DNA of 64,000 nucleotides from Curvularia sp. ZM96 (Eukaryota > Ascomycota > Dothideomycetes > Pleosporales > Pleosporaceae). The position numbers were made by a program, and so were the translations under genes. This document shows positions 55,256 through 64,000 of the stretch, one piece after another. The notes below the pieces were generated by a model. That model saw nothing but the letters and a program-made list of their open reading frames with translations, did no database searches and had not been told where the DNA came from. Location of the stretch: assembly GCA_022457065.1 (NCBI GenBank), contig JAJGBQ010000002.1, forward strand, positions 3,410,001-3,474,000, written 5' to 3'. Each line of letters starts with the position of its first letter. Positions within the stretch are counted from its first letter, which is position 1.

Positions 55256-56474
55256 TTACACATAGTTCTCACGAGTCCCTTGCTCCGCGCTGCGATAAAT
55301 GGCTTCAATCATCTTATGCCTCACGAGGGCATCTTCCCAGCTCGTGACACTGTGACCCTTCTCGGACCCGATGCCGGCCCACGCGTCCCAGGCTTTGCCC
55401 ACATTGAAGGAAAAGTCAGCTGCCTTTTCGACTTCGATTTCCCTCAGCTCTTCCTGGCCCACTGCGAGTTTAACAGTAGGCTGAAACATCTGCACATGGC
55501 CCATCGGCCCTTCGAGGACTAGAGTGCCTTCCGAGCCGATGATTTCCCAGTAGAAACCGCGACCAGATCGGGACGTGCCTGGCGCGTATGTGACCGCGAC
55601 GTTGCCACCGCCATTGATGAGAGACGCAGTAATACTAACAAAATCGTGCGACGTCTTTTTTCGCTTCTCAACTGGTTTTTCATCTTTGTCGACAAGGTCA
55701 ATCTCGGAGTAATGGTTGGAAAGGGTGGCAGAGATGCCGCCCAGCTCGCTGTTCATGACGTAGCATAGCGCGTCTACAGCATGCCCAAAAGGTATTGTCA
55801 GTATATTCGCTCCCGCTTCAATGGGCAACATGTACAGAAGGTCTTCTGTTATTGTGCCGCCAAATATCAGGCTCTGAAGGCTTCATTAGTGAAATTATTG
55901 ATACTGACTGGGAACTGCATGCGCTCACATGACCAAACATGGTCGTCCCGAGAATTTTGCCCAACTTCCCGGAGGCCACGATTTCCTTGGCTTTAATGAT
56001 TGACGGGTTTTGACGCGCTTGCAAACCTATCATGGTCTTTACCTTCTTCTCTTTTGCCAATTGTACTAGCGCGTCAGCTTCCGCGACGTTCCGGGCAAGC
56101 GGCCACTCTGAGAATACATCTTTGCCCGCTTCGAGCGCGGGTCGGATGAGATCGTAGTGTTGAGGCACATTTACGCTGACAGCTACAATTTCGACGTTTG
56201 GATCCTGGGCGAGGGAAGCCGGGTTGTCGTACGTTGCAACATCGCTCAAAGAGTATGTCTTCGCTGCCGCTTCCCCAGAGGCTTGCGAGCTGTTTCCAAG
56301 AGCTGTGATCTTGTACTTAGAGGTCTGCTGGAAATATGGAAGATGAGATTGAGATGCCCATGAGCTGCATTGCTGTCAGCGGGTTTGCGCGCAAGATCTT
56401 TCTCTCTATGGCCTTTTCACGAACCCTTTTGCAGAAAGGCCAACAAGCCCCACCCGCTTATGGGATTCTGCCAT
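55256..56474 (-). CDS. Gfo/Idh/MocA-family NAD(P)-dependent oxidoreductase
   Basis: Exons 56474-56425, 56364-55929 and 55873-55256 give 367 residues; introns are 60 bp (GTTCGT...GCAG, CTGAC branch) and 55 bp (GTGAGC...TCAG). The first splice restores GLVGLSAKGSWASQSHLPYF, the nucleotide-binding start of fungal Gfo/Idh proteins. Then come ITALGNSSQ, the catalytic-region signature FSEWPLARNVAEADAL (EKP replaced by EWP) and GLQARQNPSI, with the C-terminal sheet domain including GTITEDLLYMLPIEAGANIL. The family oxidises or reduces sugars and their derivatives; fungal galactose/lactose dehydrogenase-like proteins share the EWP variant. Substrate unknown. Confidence 0.9.
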
Positions 56475-58714
56475 ACTGGTTACAATTTGGGTAGTTTCAC
56501 TTTGATCAATTCCAAAGAACTTGAATTGAACAGCGAGGAAGCCGGGGTCTACTCAATGCAATGTTGAGGGCGAGGAATAGCGACCTAGTAGTTGTTCTTT
56601 CAACCAACCTCTCAACTCGCTTAGCTGTGAGTGACGACATTCATGCTCGTTTGAGTTAGCCAGGCGGAGGATCGGAAATAAGACGTGATGTATGCTGCCA
56701 AAATGTTTGAACTATATTTCTCTATCTCCCAAATATCATATACTATGCAGTACTTATCAAGGGATACACTGATAGATGGTTAGCAAAAAAAAAAGCCGAA
56801 GATTGTTCATGATCGGGCAAGAATAGCTTACGCAAAGGATCTATGAAAATCTCATTAGCATGTCTTTCAGGTAAGAATGGTTAAAAATTGACTTACGGAT
56901 CCTGAGGCTCCCCGCCAGTTACATTCATGACCCGATGGCACACAAGTCTGGCGGCCGCGAGGAAAAGCTGCTGGAGCTGGATTTTCACCGCGGCTCCCTG
57001 CTCCCTGACCCTATACGACTATTAGTGATTTACCTCTTTGATATCGTTATATCAATTAGTTACATACGCAGAAATAAAAATATCCATTTCCGGCTCGACA
57101 ATCTGATCGGCCACTGGGCGCGCCCCATCCATCATTGGTGTACCATCTTTGTGCGAACACCGAAGGTAGGAGACAGAGGAGAATCAGCTTCATGGTGAAT
57201 GTGTAGAGCGCGTTATCTTTCAAGGCGGAAAAATGCAGTAATCTGGTTTATGTGTATGAACAGGCATGATAGAGGCTATTTATACGCACTGACCTTTTAC
57301 TTTAATTCATAATGCCAGGCTCTCCTTTTCTAGATCAAACTTTCGTAAAGCCGGCCCCCTTTAGTTGAACTTTCTATTTATATGCTCTCGTAACAGCAGA
57401 CCATTGTCCAACTAAATGAAGTCGGCCGCACCTATTTCGGACCGGTTGTCAAGTGCTTACCTCATCTCACACCGATACACCTACTCTGCTGGTGAAGAAT
57501 GGCGCACGACTGTGAAAGAAACAGACGATTCTAATCATGATTCGATATTTGACGGGATCGCCATCGTTCGACTAACTAACATGTCGCTTTTTCATCCATT
57601 GTCGCTATCCTGATCCTCGACAAATCCATCTTGTATAGCCACCTGCATCGGTTCTTTATGAAATTCACCTTCATTTGCCCAGGGTAATATAACTTTAATG
57701 CTGGAGACGCCGACTTCGCGTACCTAAACCTGGGCGTAGGCTTTGTCTTTGTGTGGGTCAGTGTTAGTAGTGCTGCGGATAGATATTATAAGCGTCTAGA
57801 GCCGAGCGAAATACGAGAATGGAATACACCGTGCCTCCCTTGCCTCCCGTGACTGTCAGTGTGTTCTTGATTTCTTGGATATTATGTGATATGCTTGAAT
57901 AGTTGAGTACGAAGTATATTTCAAGCGCTCTAACCCCGCGCCAGGTCTCTCCCCAGAGGCCAGCCGTTTCGTATAGTATTCTGTTGACTTGTTGTTGCCA
58001 TAACGCGTGGAACGCGTAGTGACGTGGACGTGTGGGAAGCTCTGTAGCATGGACGGCGACAAAACCTAATCACATCTATAGCGTCGAGCTCATGATTTGA
58101 ACCACTCTACCGTGAGGTTACCTGGGCCAAGACAATTCCACAAGAACCTATTACGTGAGACAGCACGGAATCTCATACAGAGTCGAAGATAGTGACACAG
58201 GGAACGTCTTTGGGAACTTGCAATGGCCTCACCGTCGTGATAACGGTATGCACGATTTGAATGAGACACACTTTCCTCGCTAATCTATGATCCTGATATG
58301 TAGGATCTGAGAAAACCGCTTGCCATAATAGGATCCGTAGAACACTTGCAATTTTTCCACTTTTGCTACCTGTTTGCTACTCTGGTGAACATGAACGGGG
58401 AGAAACCTCGTTTACAGGCTACCATGTAAATACATTGGATAGCATCTAACTCAAGTGAAAGTAGAATATCTGCTAATCGTCTTCAATCATAGCTTCTAGA
58501 GGCAGATAAGAATTTTCAGCGGGATTATTCCGGTTTGTGCCAACACATTATATACAGTAAGGTATACAACGCTGAAAAGATTGGTGTTGTAAATCCGGGG
58601 TAAAACGCCAGGGTCAGTAGAGTGCGGAGTCTAGGGTTGGAGAGAAGCTGGGGTTGTGGGAATGTGGAGCAAAAACAATAGCTTATGCACAAGACCCAAT
58701 GGATCTCGGGACGC
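56475..58714. other. Gene-free AT-rich region
   Basis: Nothing recognisable over 2.2 kb; short frames only. The first part may serve as promoter of the oxidoreductase gene. Confidence 0.4.
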
Positions 58715-59190
58715 TCACCAAAGAGTGAGCGAATTCGAAGAGAGAATGGCGCAAACAGACAGGGCTGGGGCTAGGTCAAATGATTCTAATAGCATCGCAA
58801 TGACATTCAAGCTGCGCATCTCATAGGCATATTGCTTTATGCGTCCTCCACAAATTTCACCTTGTCTCGAGACACTTGCCTGGACCCCATCGCTGTTTTT
58901 TTTAAGCTTAGCGTTCAGAAATACGACTGGCAGGGTCCAGTTCATTTTGGAGAGATGGTTGTGTCATATTGAAGAATGACACCTTCAAGTTTGAGAAGCT
59001 TCACGGCCTTGCTCACGACATTACCGCTAGCACTGTCGATGATGGCATCAATGAAGGATGATGGGTACACAGTTTTGAGCCGCTCTCAGAATGTAAAGAT
59101 GTGTTGATCAATGAATGACCATGTGGTGGGATCTTCAGGACCAGTTGGATCGAACACCCAGTCCCGCATGCGTGGCAAGAGCACATTTTG
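58715..59190 (-). pseudogene. Broken MDR (zinc-type dehydrogenase) C-terminal remnant
   Basis: Minus-strand translation gives WVFDPTGPEDPTTWSFIDQH, a TGA at 59086-59088, then in the same frame ERLKTVYPSSFIDAIIDSAS followed by GNVVSKAVKLLKLEGVILQY, which is clear MDR-family sequence. After ..TTISPK the frame breaks; MNWTLPVVFLNAKLK continues in another frame from 58945, implying a one-base loss near 58946. The rest decays. The N-terminal GroES and nucleotide-binding parts are missing; the cupin gene occupies the sequence upstream. It is unrelated in position to the intact MDR gene at 39177 and looks like a relict of another copy. Confidence 0.75.
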
Positions 59191-59260
59191 CTGGAGAAGA
59201 GACTTTTTGATGCCTTGGTTTTCCACCGCATGTGTTCTACATGCTATATGACTTGCTACA

Positions 59261-59662
59261 CTATGCAACTTTGAACCGGTATATGATGTTCTCAAATCGG
59301 CCCTCTGGAAAGACGTAAAGCCATTTGAGCGTCTCATCCGGACCACAGAAAACGCCATGCATGGCGTCTCCGGGAATCCAAAGCACACTGCCCTCATTGA
59401 CATGATGTCTTACACCATCAATCTCTACTTGGCCAGACCCCGAAAGCACGTAGTACATCTCGGCTTGAGTGTGCTGATGAAGGGCGAGTATGCCATTTGG
59501 CGGGCAGGTTGCGATGCCTGCGCACATGGCGTCAGGGACAGTATTTGGATTGGAAAGCAACGTCTTCCAAACAACATTGCCGTATTTGGCTTCGGGAAAC
59601 GACTCGAACGCAATCTGATCGACTTTTTCGCCGTGCGTGATTATGGGTGCTCGCTCATCCAT
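59261..59662 (-). CDS. Small cupin-domain protein
   Basis: Single exon, 133 residues, ATG at 59662 opening MDERAPIITHGEKVDQIAFE. Cupin motif 1 reads LALHQHTQAEMYYVLSGSGQ (two His and a Glu), motif 2 reads WIPGDAMHGVFCG, and the end WLYVFPEGRFENIIYRF matches the usual C-terminus of this fungal single-domain family, so the gene seems whole. No signal peptide; probably a soluble metal-binding enzyme. The reaction is unknown. The MDR remnant starts about 70 bp past its stop on the same strand. Confidence 0.82.
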   Translation of the reverse strand: MDERAPIITHGEKVDQIAFESFPEAKYGNVVWKTLLSNPNTVPDAMCAGIATCPPNGILALHQHTQAEMYYVLSGSGQVEIDGVRHHVNEGSVLWIPGDAMHGVFCGPDETLKWLYVFPEGRFENIIYRFKVA

Positions 59663-60364
59663 CGTTGGCTAGTGCTTGCTGCGAAGTTGGACGGTCCTTC
59701 GCCGCCTCTAATTCTCTTGTTCATTCGACTGCACGATGTGTGCATGAGAGGTAAAGAGATCTTCTTATCGAAATAAAAGACAAGGGTCGACTTGTGGACT
59801 GAGGTCATGATGACTGGGATGAATCCGATCCGGCTAGAGCTTGTACATTGGTGGCAACTCCGCTGGCTAGCGAGCTACTAAAGTCAAACCCCGCTCCACC
59901 CCAACTTTCCAGTGTCTGCGATTCACGGGAGCGGTGGGCGGAAAGGGTTAGTGGCGGGGAGTTTTATCGCCCGGGATCCTTGGCGTATTGAGTTCTGAGT
60001 GCGGGTAATGCGACACGAAGCGATCCATATGCTCTCGGTAGTATTTCTACTTCAACGGTGACCGCTAATATGACAGAGGTGGGCGCCAGCGCTGCTATGA
60101 TGACCAACTGTCCTGTTACTGAGGAGATTGTACAAGCAGGCTTTAAATGGGAACGGCTCCTTGAAGATTGTCAGTCAATCTTGGACCCTTACTGCACTCC
60201 GTTCCTCGACGAGCCTGTGCCCCCTAGCACGACTTTTGCCAGCAGCTGTCTGCCTAGTGTAATCATGGGGTTGTAAACTTCACTCTAAGCTCGAAGTTTG
60301 TAAAGTATATGTAGAAAGGTTCCAGTTGTACGGATTGTAAGCACCTAGTTGTGTTTTTGCCGGA
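59663..60364. other. Intergenic
   Basis: No firm gene. A 72-codon plus-strand frame (60058-60276) has protein-like composition (EEIVQAGFKWERLLEDCQSI) and might be a gene relict, but nothing extends it on either side. Confidence 0.4.
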
Positions 60365-61087
60365 CTACCGGTTAATTCTATCGCCGCTCTTGCTGTCTTC
60401 TCCGACAATATCGAGGAAGCCCTGCCCGTCCATAATGGCACCATGCAGGCCATCCAGATCGGAATCTGGTATTTCAGCGTAATTGTCCCAAATAATTTCT
60501 CCGAACTCATCAAACCACCATATCTTAACCCAGCTCCTCTCAATAGCTTCCTCATCTACTACGTATACATAGTTTTGAACACGGTTCCCCACGTCCCTCA
60601 AGTCCCCTTCTCTCTCACTTTGGTAGATAGCACTTTTGTAGACGAGCTCACTACCATCTCCATACTCGTCCATAATACCTGACCCATCAGTCAAGCCCGG
60701 CATACGAAGCAGGAGTTGATTCAAGACTTCTTGTTCTGATCCTAGTAATTTGTAGAGCGAACGATCATCGAGTACATGAGTCAGGCTTTCAAGGCAGCCG
60801 CCCTCATATCCAGCCCCGGCAAGTCGTGCAAGTTCAAAGTAGCTCTGGACCATCGAGGGCTTGTAACATGTCCTTAGCCACACTACGTTCCAACCAGTGT
60901 TACATTTTCTGCTGATCTCGCGTTCTCTGCTGGTTTGATGCGGAGCAAATATTGCGTTGATCTGTTCTCTCGTCGGCGAGGGAAGAGGCGCCGCACCCGG
61001 TACTCCAGCCATCGCTTCCTCGACTCGCTTGTACAAAGGCTGGCTAGAGTCAATCGGGGTGCCAATAACGTCACGCTGTGATATCAT
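60365..61087 (-). CDS. Hypothetical protein, 240 aa
   Basis: A single uninterrupted exon from ATG 61087 (MISQRDVIGTPIDSS). The product is acidic and mixed alpha/beta in look, with no signal peptide or TM segment. A glycine-rich GYGGC-like stretch is absent; recognisable words are PTREQINAIFAPHQTSREREI, GWNVVWLRTCYKPSMVQSYF, VYVVDEEAIERSWVKIWWFD and EIIWDNYAEIPDSDLDGLHG. The conserved Trp/Asp pattern near the end suggests a folded domain, perhaps a fungal lineage-specific family of the sort often found in accessory regions. Function unknown. Codon use and length argue that it is real. Confidence 0.6.
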   Translation of the reverse strand: MISQRDVIGTPIDSSQPLYKRVEEAMAGVPGAAPLPSPTREQINAIFAPHQTSREREISRKCNTGWNVVWLRTCYKPSMVQSYFELARLAGAGYEGGCLESLTHVLDDRSLYKLLGSEQEVLNQLLLRMPGLTDGSGIMDEYGDGSELVYKSAIYQSEREGDLRDVGNRVQNYVYVVDEEAIERSWVKIWWFDEFGEIIWDNYAEIPDSDLDGLHGAIMDGQGFLDIVGEDSKSGDRINR

Positions 61088-61765
61088 AGGTCTGACGCAC
61101 CCATCTCTCCAAAAGACTTAGACTCCGGTACCTCCTGGCTAGTTCGTTCCATCGCTGATGATGGCCGGCAGGTATCTCAGGGGTAGTGCTTGCCCATTTC
61201 TCCTAAATACAGTCCAATCAACTCCATTGTCACTGAGTTTCGCGAAGGCAACTTACTAGAACGAAAATTTCGAAAGGATTGCACGCATAATCCGCCTCGG
61301 CTTCCAATTCCAAGTTGGACGCCATTGACGCCCCTCAACAACACTTTCAAGTAATACATGAAAAAGTGTAAAAGGAATTGCGCTTGAGGCGGGGTCCGTG
61401 AACCGGACGAAAGCGAAGAATTAAGTGAGACGGAGCGATGGACAACGTCAGAGAGACCTGAGCATTTAGGCAGAGCGACCAGGTGCATGCGGGCAAGCTC
61501 GGTTACTGATGCCGGAACTTAAACTAACGCTCACCAAATCGACGCCTCAGTGGCCCTATAACCTCATTTTTGCAGGTGCTCGTTAGGGCGGTTCGGCGCA
61601 TCACGCGCACGGACACGATAGGTAGGTACTCCGGCCTCATAAAGCCACCATGCCAAGCACCGTATTCAATCAAATGCAGCTGAAGTGCTGCCTGAAGTGG
61701 GGTCATGCAAGTACAACAGTCGCACGTCTCCCGTCACAGTGAGCAGACCAACTTAGAGCAGCATC
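61088..61765. other. Intergenic, promoter of the Q/P-rich gene
   Basis: No gene seen. A minus-strand frame at 61177-61488 shows no motif. Confidence 0.45.
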
Positions 61766-63863
61766 ATGTCAAGTTACGGGTCTAGCGGTTACCAGGGCGC
61801 TCCACAGAACTACGCCCAACAACAACAGCAGCAGCAACAGTATGGGCAGTCAGGCCACACGCACAAAGCTGGCGGCGCTTTCGGGCATATGATGAGTCAG
61901 GCTATCTCTACTGGAAAGCCGATGGTGGATAAGCTAGGACAGACGTTGAGCTCGAAGTTTGGTAACAAACCCACTCCTGGCCCACAGAACTACCAGAACT
62001 ACCAGAGTCACCAAAACCCGCAAGTTCAGGGCCACGGCTACCAACAACCGCAGAATCAGACATACAGTCCTCAACTACAACAACAGCAGTGGCAGCAGCC
62101 GCAACAGCAACAGCCAACTCCGCCAGCAACCTATTACACTCCTGCACAGCCTCCACCATACCAGCTAGACCACTATGGCGCTCCAATGGCTGCTCCACCA
62201 AGCCAGAACAACTACTTCCCACCTCCCCCTCCACCACCAGTGCAAGCGCCTGCTGCACAACAGCCGCTGAGCGTGCTAGGGTACAACACATCTGGATATG
62301 GGCAAGGTCAGCAGAATGCATATGACGGTCAGCAAACTGGCTTTATAGTGGGAGGCCAGACGGGGTATCAGCCACAGCTGGGGTATCCTACTGTGCCGCC
62401 AGTACCACCTCATCCAACAAGCTCACCGCCAGACGCAACAGTGTCCCCAGGCCAACAGCTACAGTCGGGGTATGCGCAGGACTACGCTCCTCCTGTTGGC
62501 CAGCAGCAACAATTATATTCGCCTGCGCCAAACGCGCCACTCCAACCGGAGCTGCAGCATCAACACCAACCACAACAGCCAAATCTGCCTGCATCAAACA
62601 AACCGTACCAGCAAGAGCAAGATCAACAGAAACAATGGCATCCCATGTCACCTGTCAGTCCAGGAGCTCAGATGGCGAATCCAATTCCTCCATCAATAAG
62701 CCCTCCACCGCCGCACAACAATGCACAAGAACAGATGCCACCGGCTACTCTTGCACAGACGCAACCATCTACGCCAGCCCCTCAAATTTCCCTCCCTGCA
62801 GCTGTGCCCACCGAATTTATCGCTGAATTACCCAGTAACTTGGAAAGCTTGAGCCTAGGTGATTCGCCTGTTGGCACGGGAGCGGCTACCTCATCCTCAC
62901 AGTATCTGGCGCATGACCCTTCTACGAAGGCTACTTCACCACCCAAAAGTATTTCAGTGCCCCAACGAAAAGTCAGTGCCAGCAGTGTGCCGCTTGCAGA
63001 TCCTTGGAGTTTCGTAGACCCAGTCACAGAAACCCCTACTCGAGAATTTTACATCTTAGCTGATCTGCTTTTTGATGCGCTGGATCGAAATTTTGAGCCT
63101 CGAAATTCTGGTTTATTAGAAGCGCCCAAGATTCTAGCAAGTTGGATTGACCTGCCGGAGGATGCACGCAGTAAGTCACCTGCTCAGGCCGTCCGAAGTC
63201 CGCACTAACATAGTAGAACTTTACTCGTACAACGGGTACACGGCCCTCGCGCATCAGTTTGGACTGGAAGGCATCCCACACGTCATGGTTCCTGTACAAC
63301 CTCACTTGGCGCCCATATGGAACTTTGATCAGCAGGCGCATGCTGAGGAGCTCAAGGTACCAGAACCGCTCTCTGCTACATCGACGTACGCAACATACAT
63401 GCCCGCGCTCAACCGCGCTGGCTGGTATAAGTTCTTCTTCCTCGAGATTATGCAGGATCCCGACGAGATCTCCAAGGTGATACCAGCGCTCTGCGCAGAT
63501 ACGTATAAGCCTGGGGTACTCGATCACCCTGACTTAAGTAAAAGAGATAAATCCGAGGTTCAGGCTCTGCGAGCACGCGCCGAAGAAGTGCAGACACTTG
63601 CGATCAAGCGTGTGGGCGACGAGGCAAGGACGGCCATGATGCTCGATCCTGATATTCCTGTATCCAGCATGGTGCAGCCCAGTGAACCTTCGGCGGCGTC
63701 TGGAACCCTACAGCCCGGATCACCCGAGGATATAGCAGTACGGATGCATCGAATTCAGGCAGAGCGGCAGTTCAACGACATGGCTGTGAGGACGGTACTT
63801 GGCGCAGGCATCACGTTTGGGCCAGCAGGTGGCTATTCGGGCGGATATGCCAGTTTAGTGTGA
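61766..63863 (+). CDS. Large Gln/Pro-rich protein with conserved C-terminal domain
   Basis: Exon 61766-63170, a 46-bp intron (GTAAGT...TAGTAG), then 63217-63863, giving 683 residues. An acceptor three bases earlier (exon from 63214) is also in frame and would add one residue. The first ~400 residues are Gln, Pro, Tyr, Asn and Ser rich with a Q8 run and are prion-like; FGHMMSQAISTGKPMVDKLG is the only ordered-looking part. The C-terminus (~435-683) is ordered: FYILADLLFDALDRNFEP, PKILASWIDLPED, LYSYNGYTALAHQFGLEG and a helix near EVQALRARAEEVQTLAIKR. I do not know a name for this fungal family. Possible roles in condensates or stress granules are only suggested by composition. Confidence 0.8.
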
Positions 63864-64000
63864 TAGATAGCTAATACCAAGGATATGTTAGACATGCGCC
63901 GCGACTGCTTGAGTATATATGAGCTGTACAGAGTTCTCGTGCCATGCTTGCAGCAGCCACCTGGCTACCCATATGTCCTGACGCAGAAAGCAGAACCGGT

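Noticed and set aside
58085..58130. tRNA-like T-loop (TGATTTGAACCA)
   Set aside because: No matching acceptor, D or anticodon stems around it on the minus strand.
60058..60276. 72-codon plus-strand frame
   Set aside because: Plausible composition but no extension by splicing and no known family.

Overview
This window reads as nuclear DNA of a filamentous ascomycete (Pezizomycotina), most likely a Dothideomycete of the Pleosporales type. The evidence is short GT-AG introns (mostly 45-115 bp, often with CTAAC or CTGAC branch points), a HET-domain/ankyrin protein, a CFEM/PTH11-type receptor, CON-6, a small cysteine-rich secreted protein, and AT-rich gene-poor tracts with RIP-like decay next to compact GC-rich housekeeping stretches. 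The genus is inferred, not proven. Exon joins were worked out by hand from splice signals, reading frame and family similarity.

Layout. About 0-33 kb is gene-sparse and accessory-like. It holds the 3' end of a secreted glycoside hydrolase (2-409), an ankyrin/CorA-like membrane protein (1184-4380), and a HET-ankyrin protein with nearly identical tandem ankyrin repeats (6707-9685). The HET gene is bracketed by a decayed tRNA-Asp copy (5977-6058) and an intact intron-containing tRNA-Asp (11823-11908). Then come a four-TM membrane protein (13174-14225), a sulfotransferase-like P-loop protein (14584-16252), a knottin-like small secreted protein (18038-18370), a MITE (23125-23337) just upstream of a CFEM/PTH11-like receptor (23519-25117), a P450 pseudogene with two in-frame stops (26253-27869), and a CE1 acetylxylan esterase (28431-29363).

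About 33-56 kb is denser and more conserved: Atg27, a low-complexity protein, an enoyl-reductase-like MDR enzyme, CON-6, the proteasome chaperone Pac4, a carnosine N-methyltransferase-like protein (N2227), an F-box-like protein, LSm7, a C-terminal Zn2Cys6 protein, a cupin, a ubiquitin C-terminal hydrolase, an MFS transporter and a Gfo/Idh/MocA oxidoreductase. From 56 to 61 kb the sequence is sparse again, with a broken MDR pseudogene, a second cupin and an unknown protein. The window ends with a large Q/P-rich protein (61766-63863).

How the genes fit together. The GH fragment and the CE1 esterase point to plant cell-wall degradation. The small secreted protein, the CFEM receptor and the HET-ankyrin gene are typical of environment-facing or self/non-self gene sets. 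MFS, Gfo/Idh, MDR pseudogene and cupin lie on one strand and may be a decaying small metabolic cluster. No CRISPR array, rRNA gene, virus or large intact transposon was seen.
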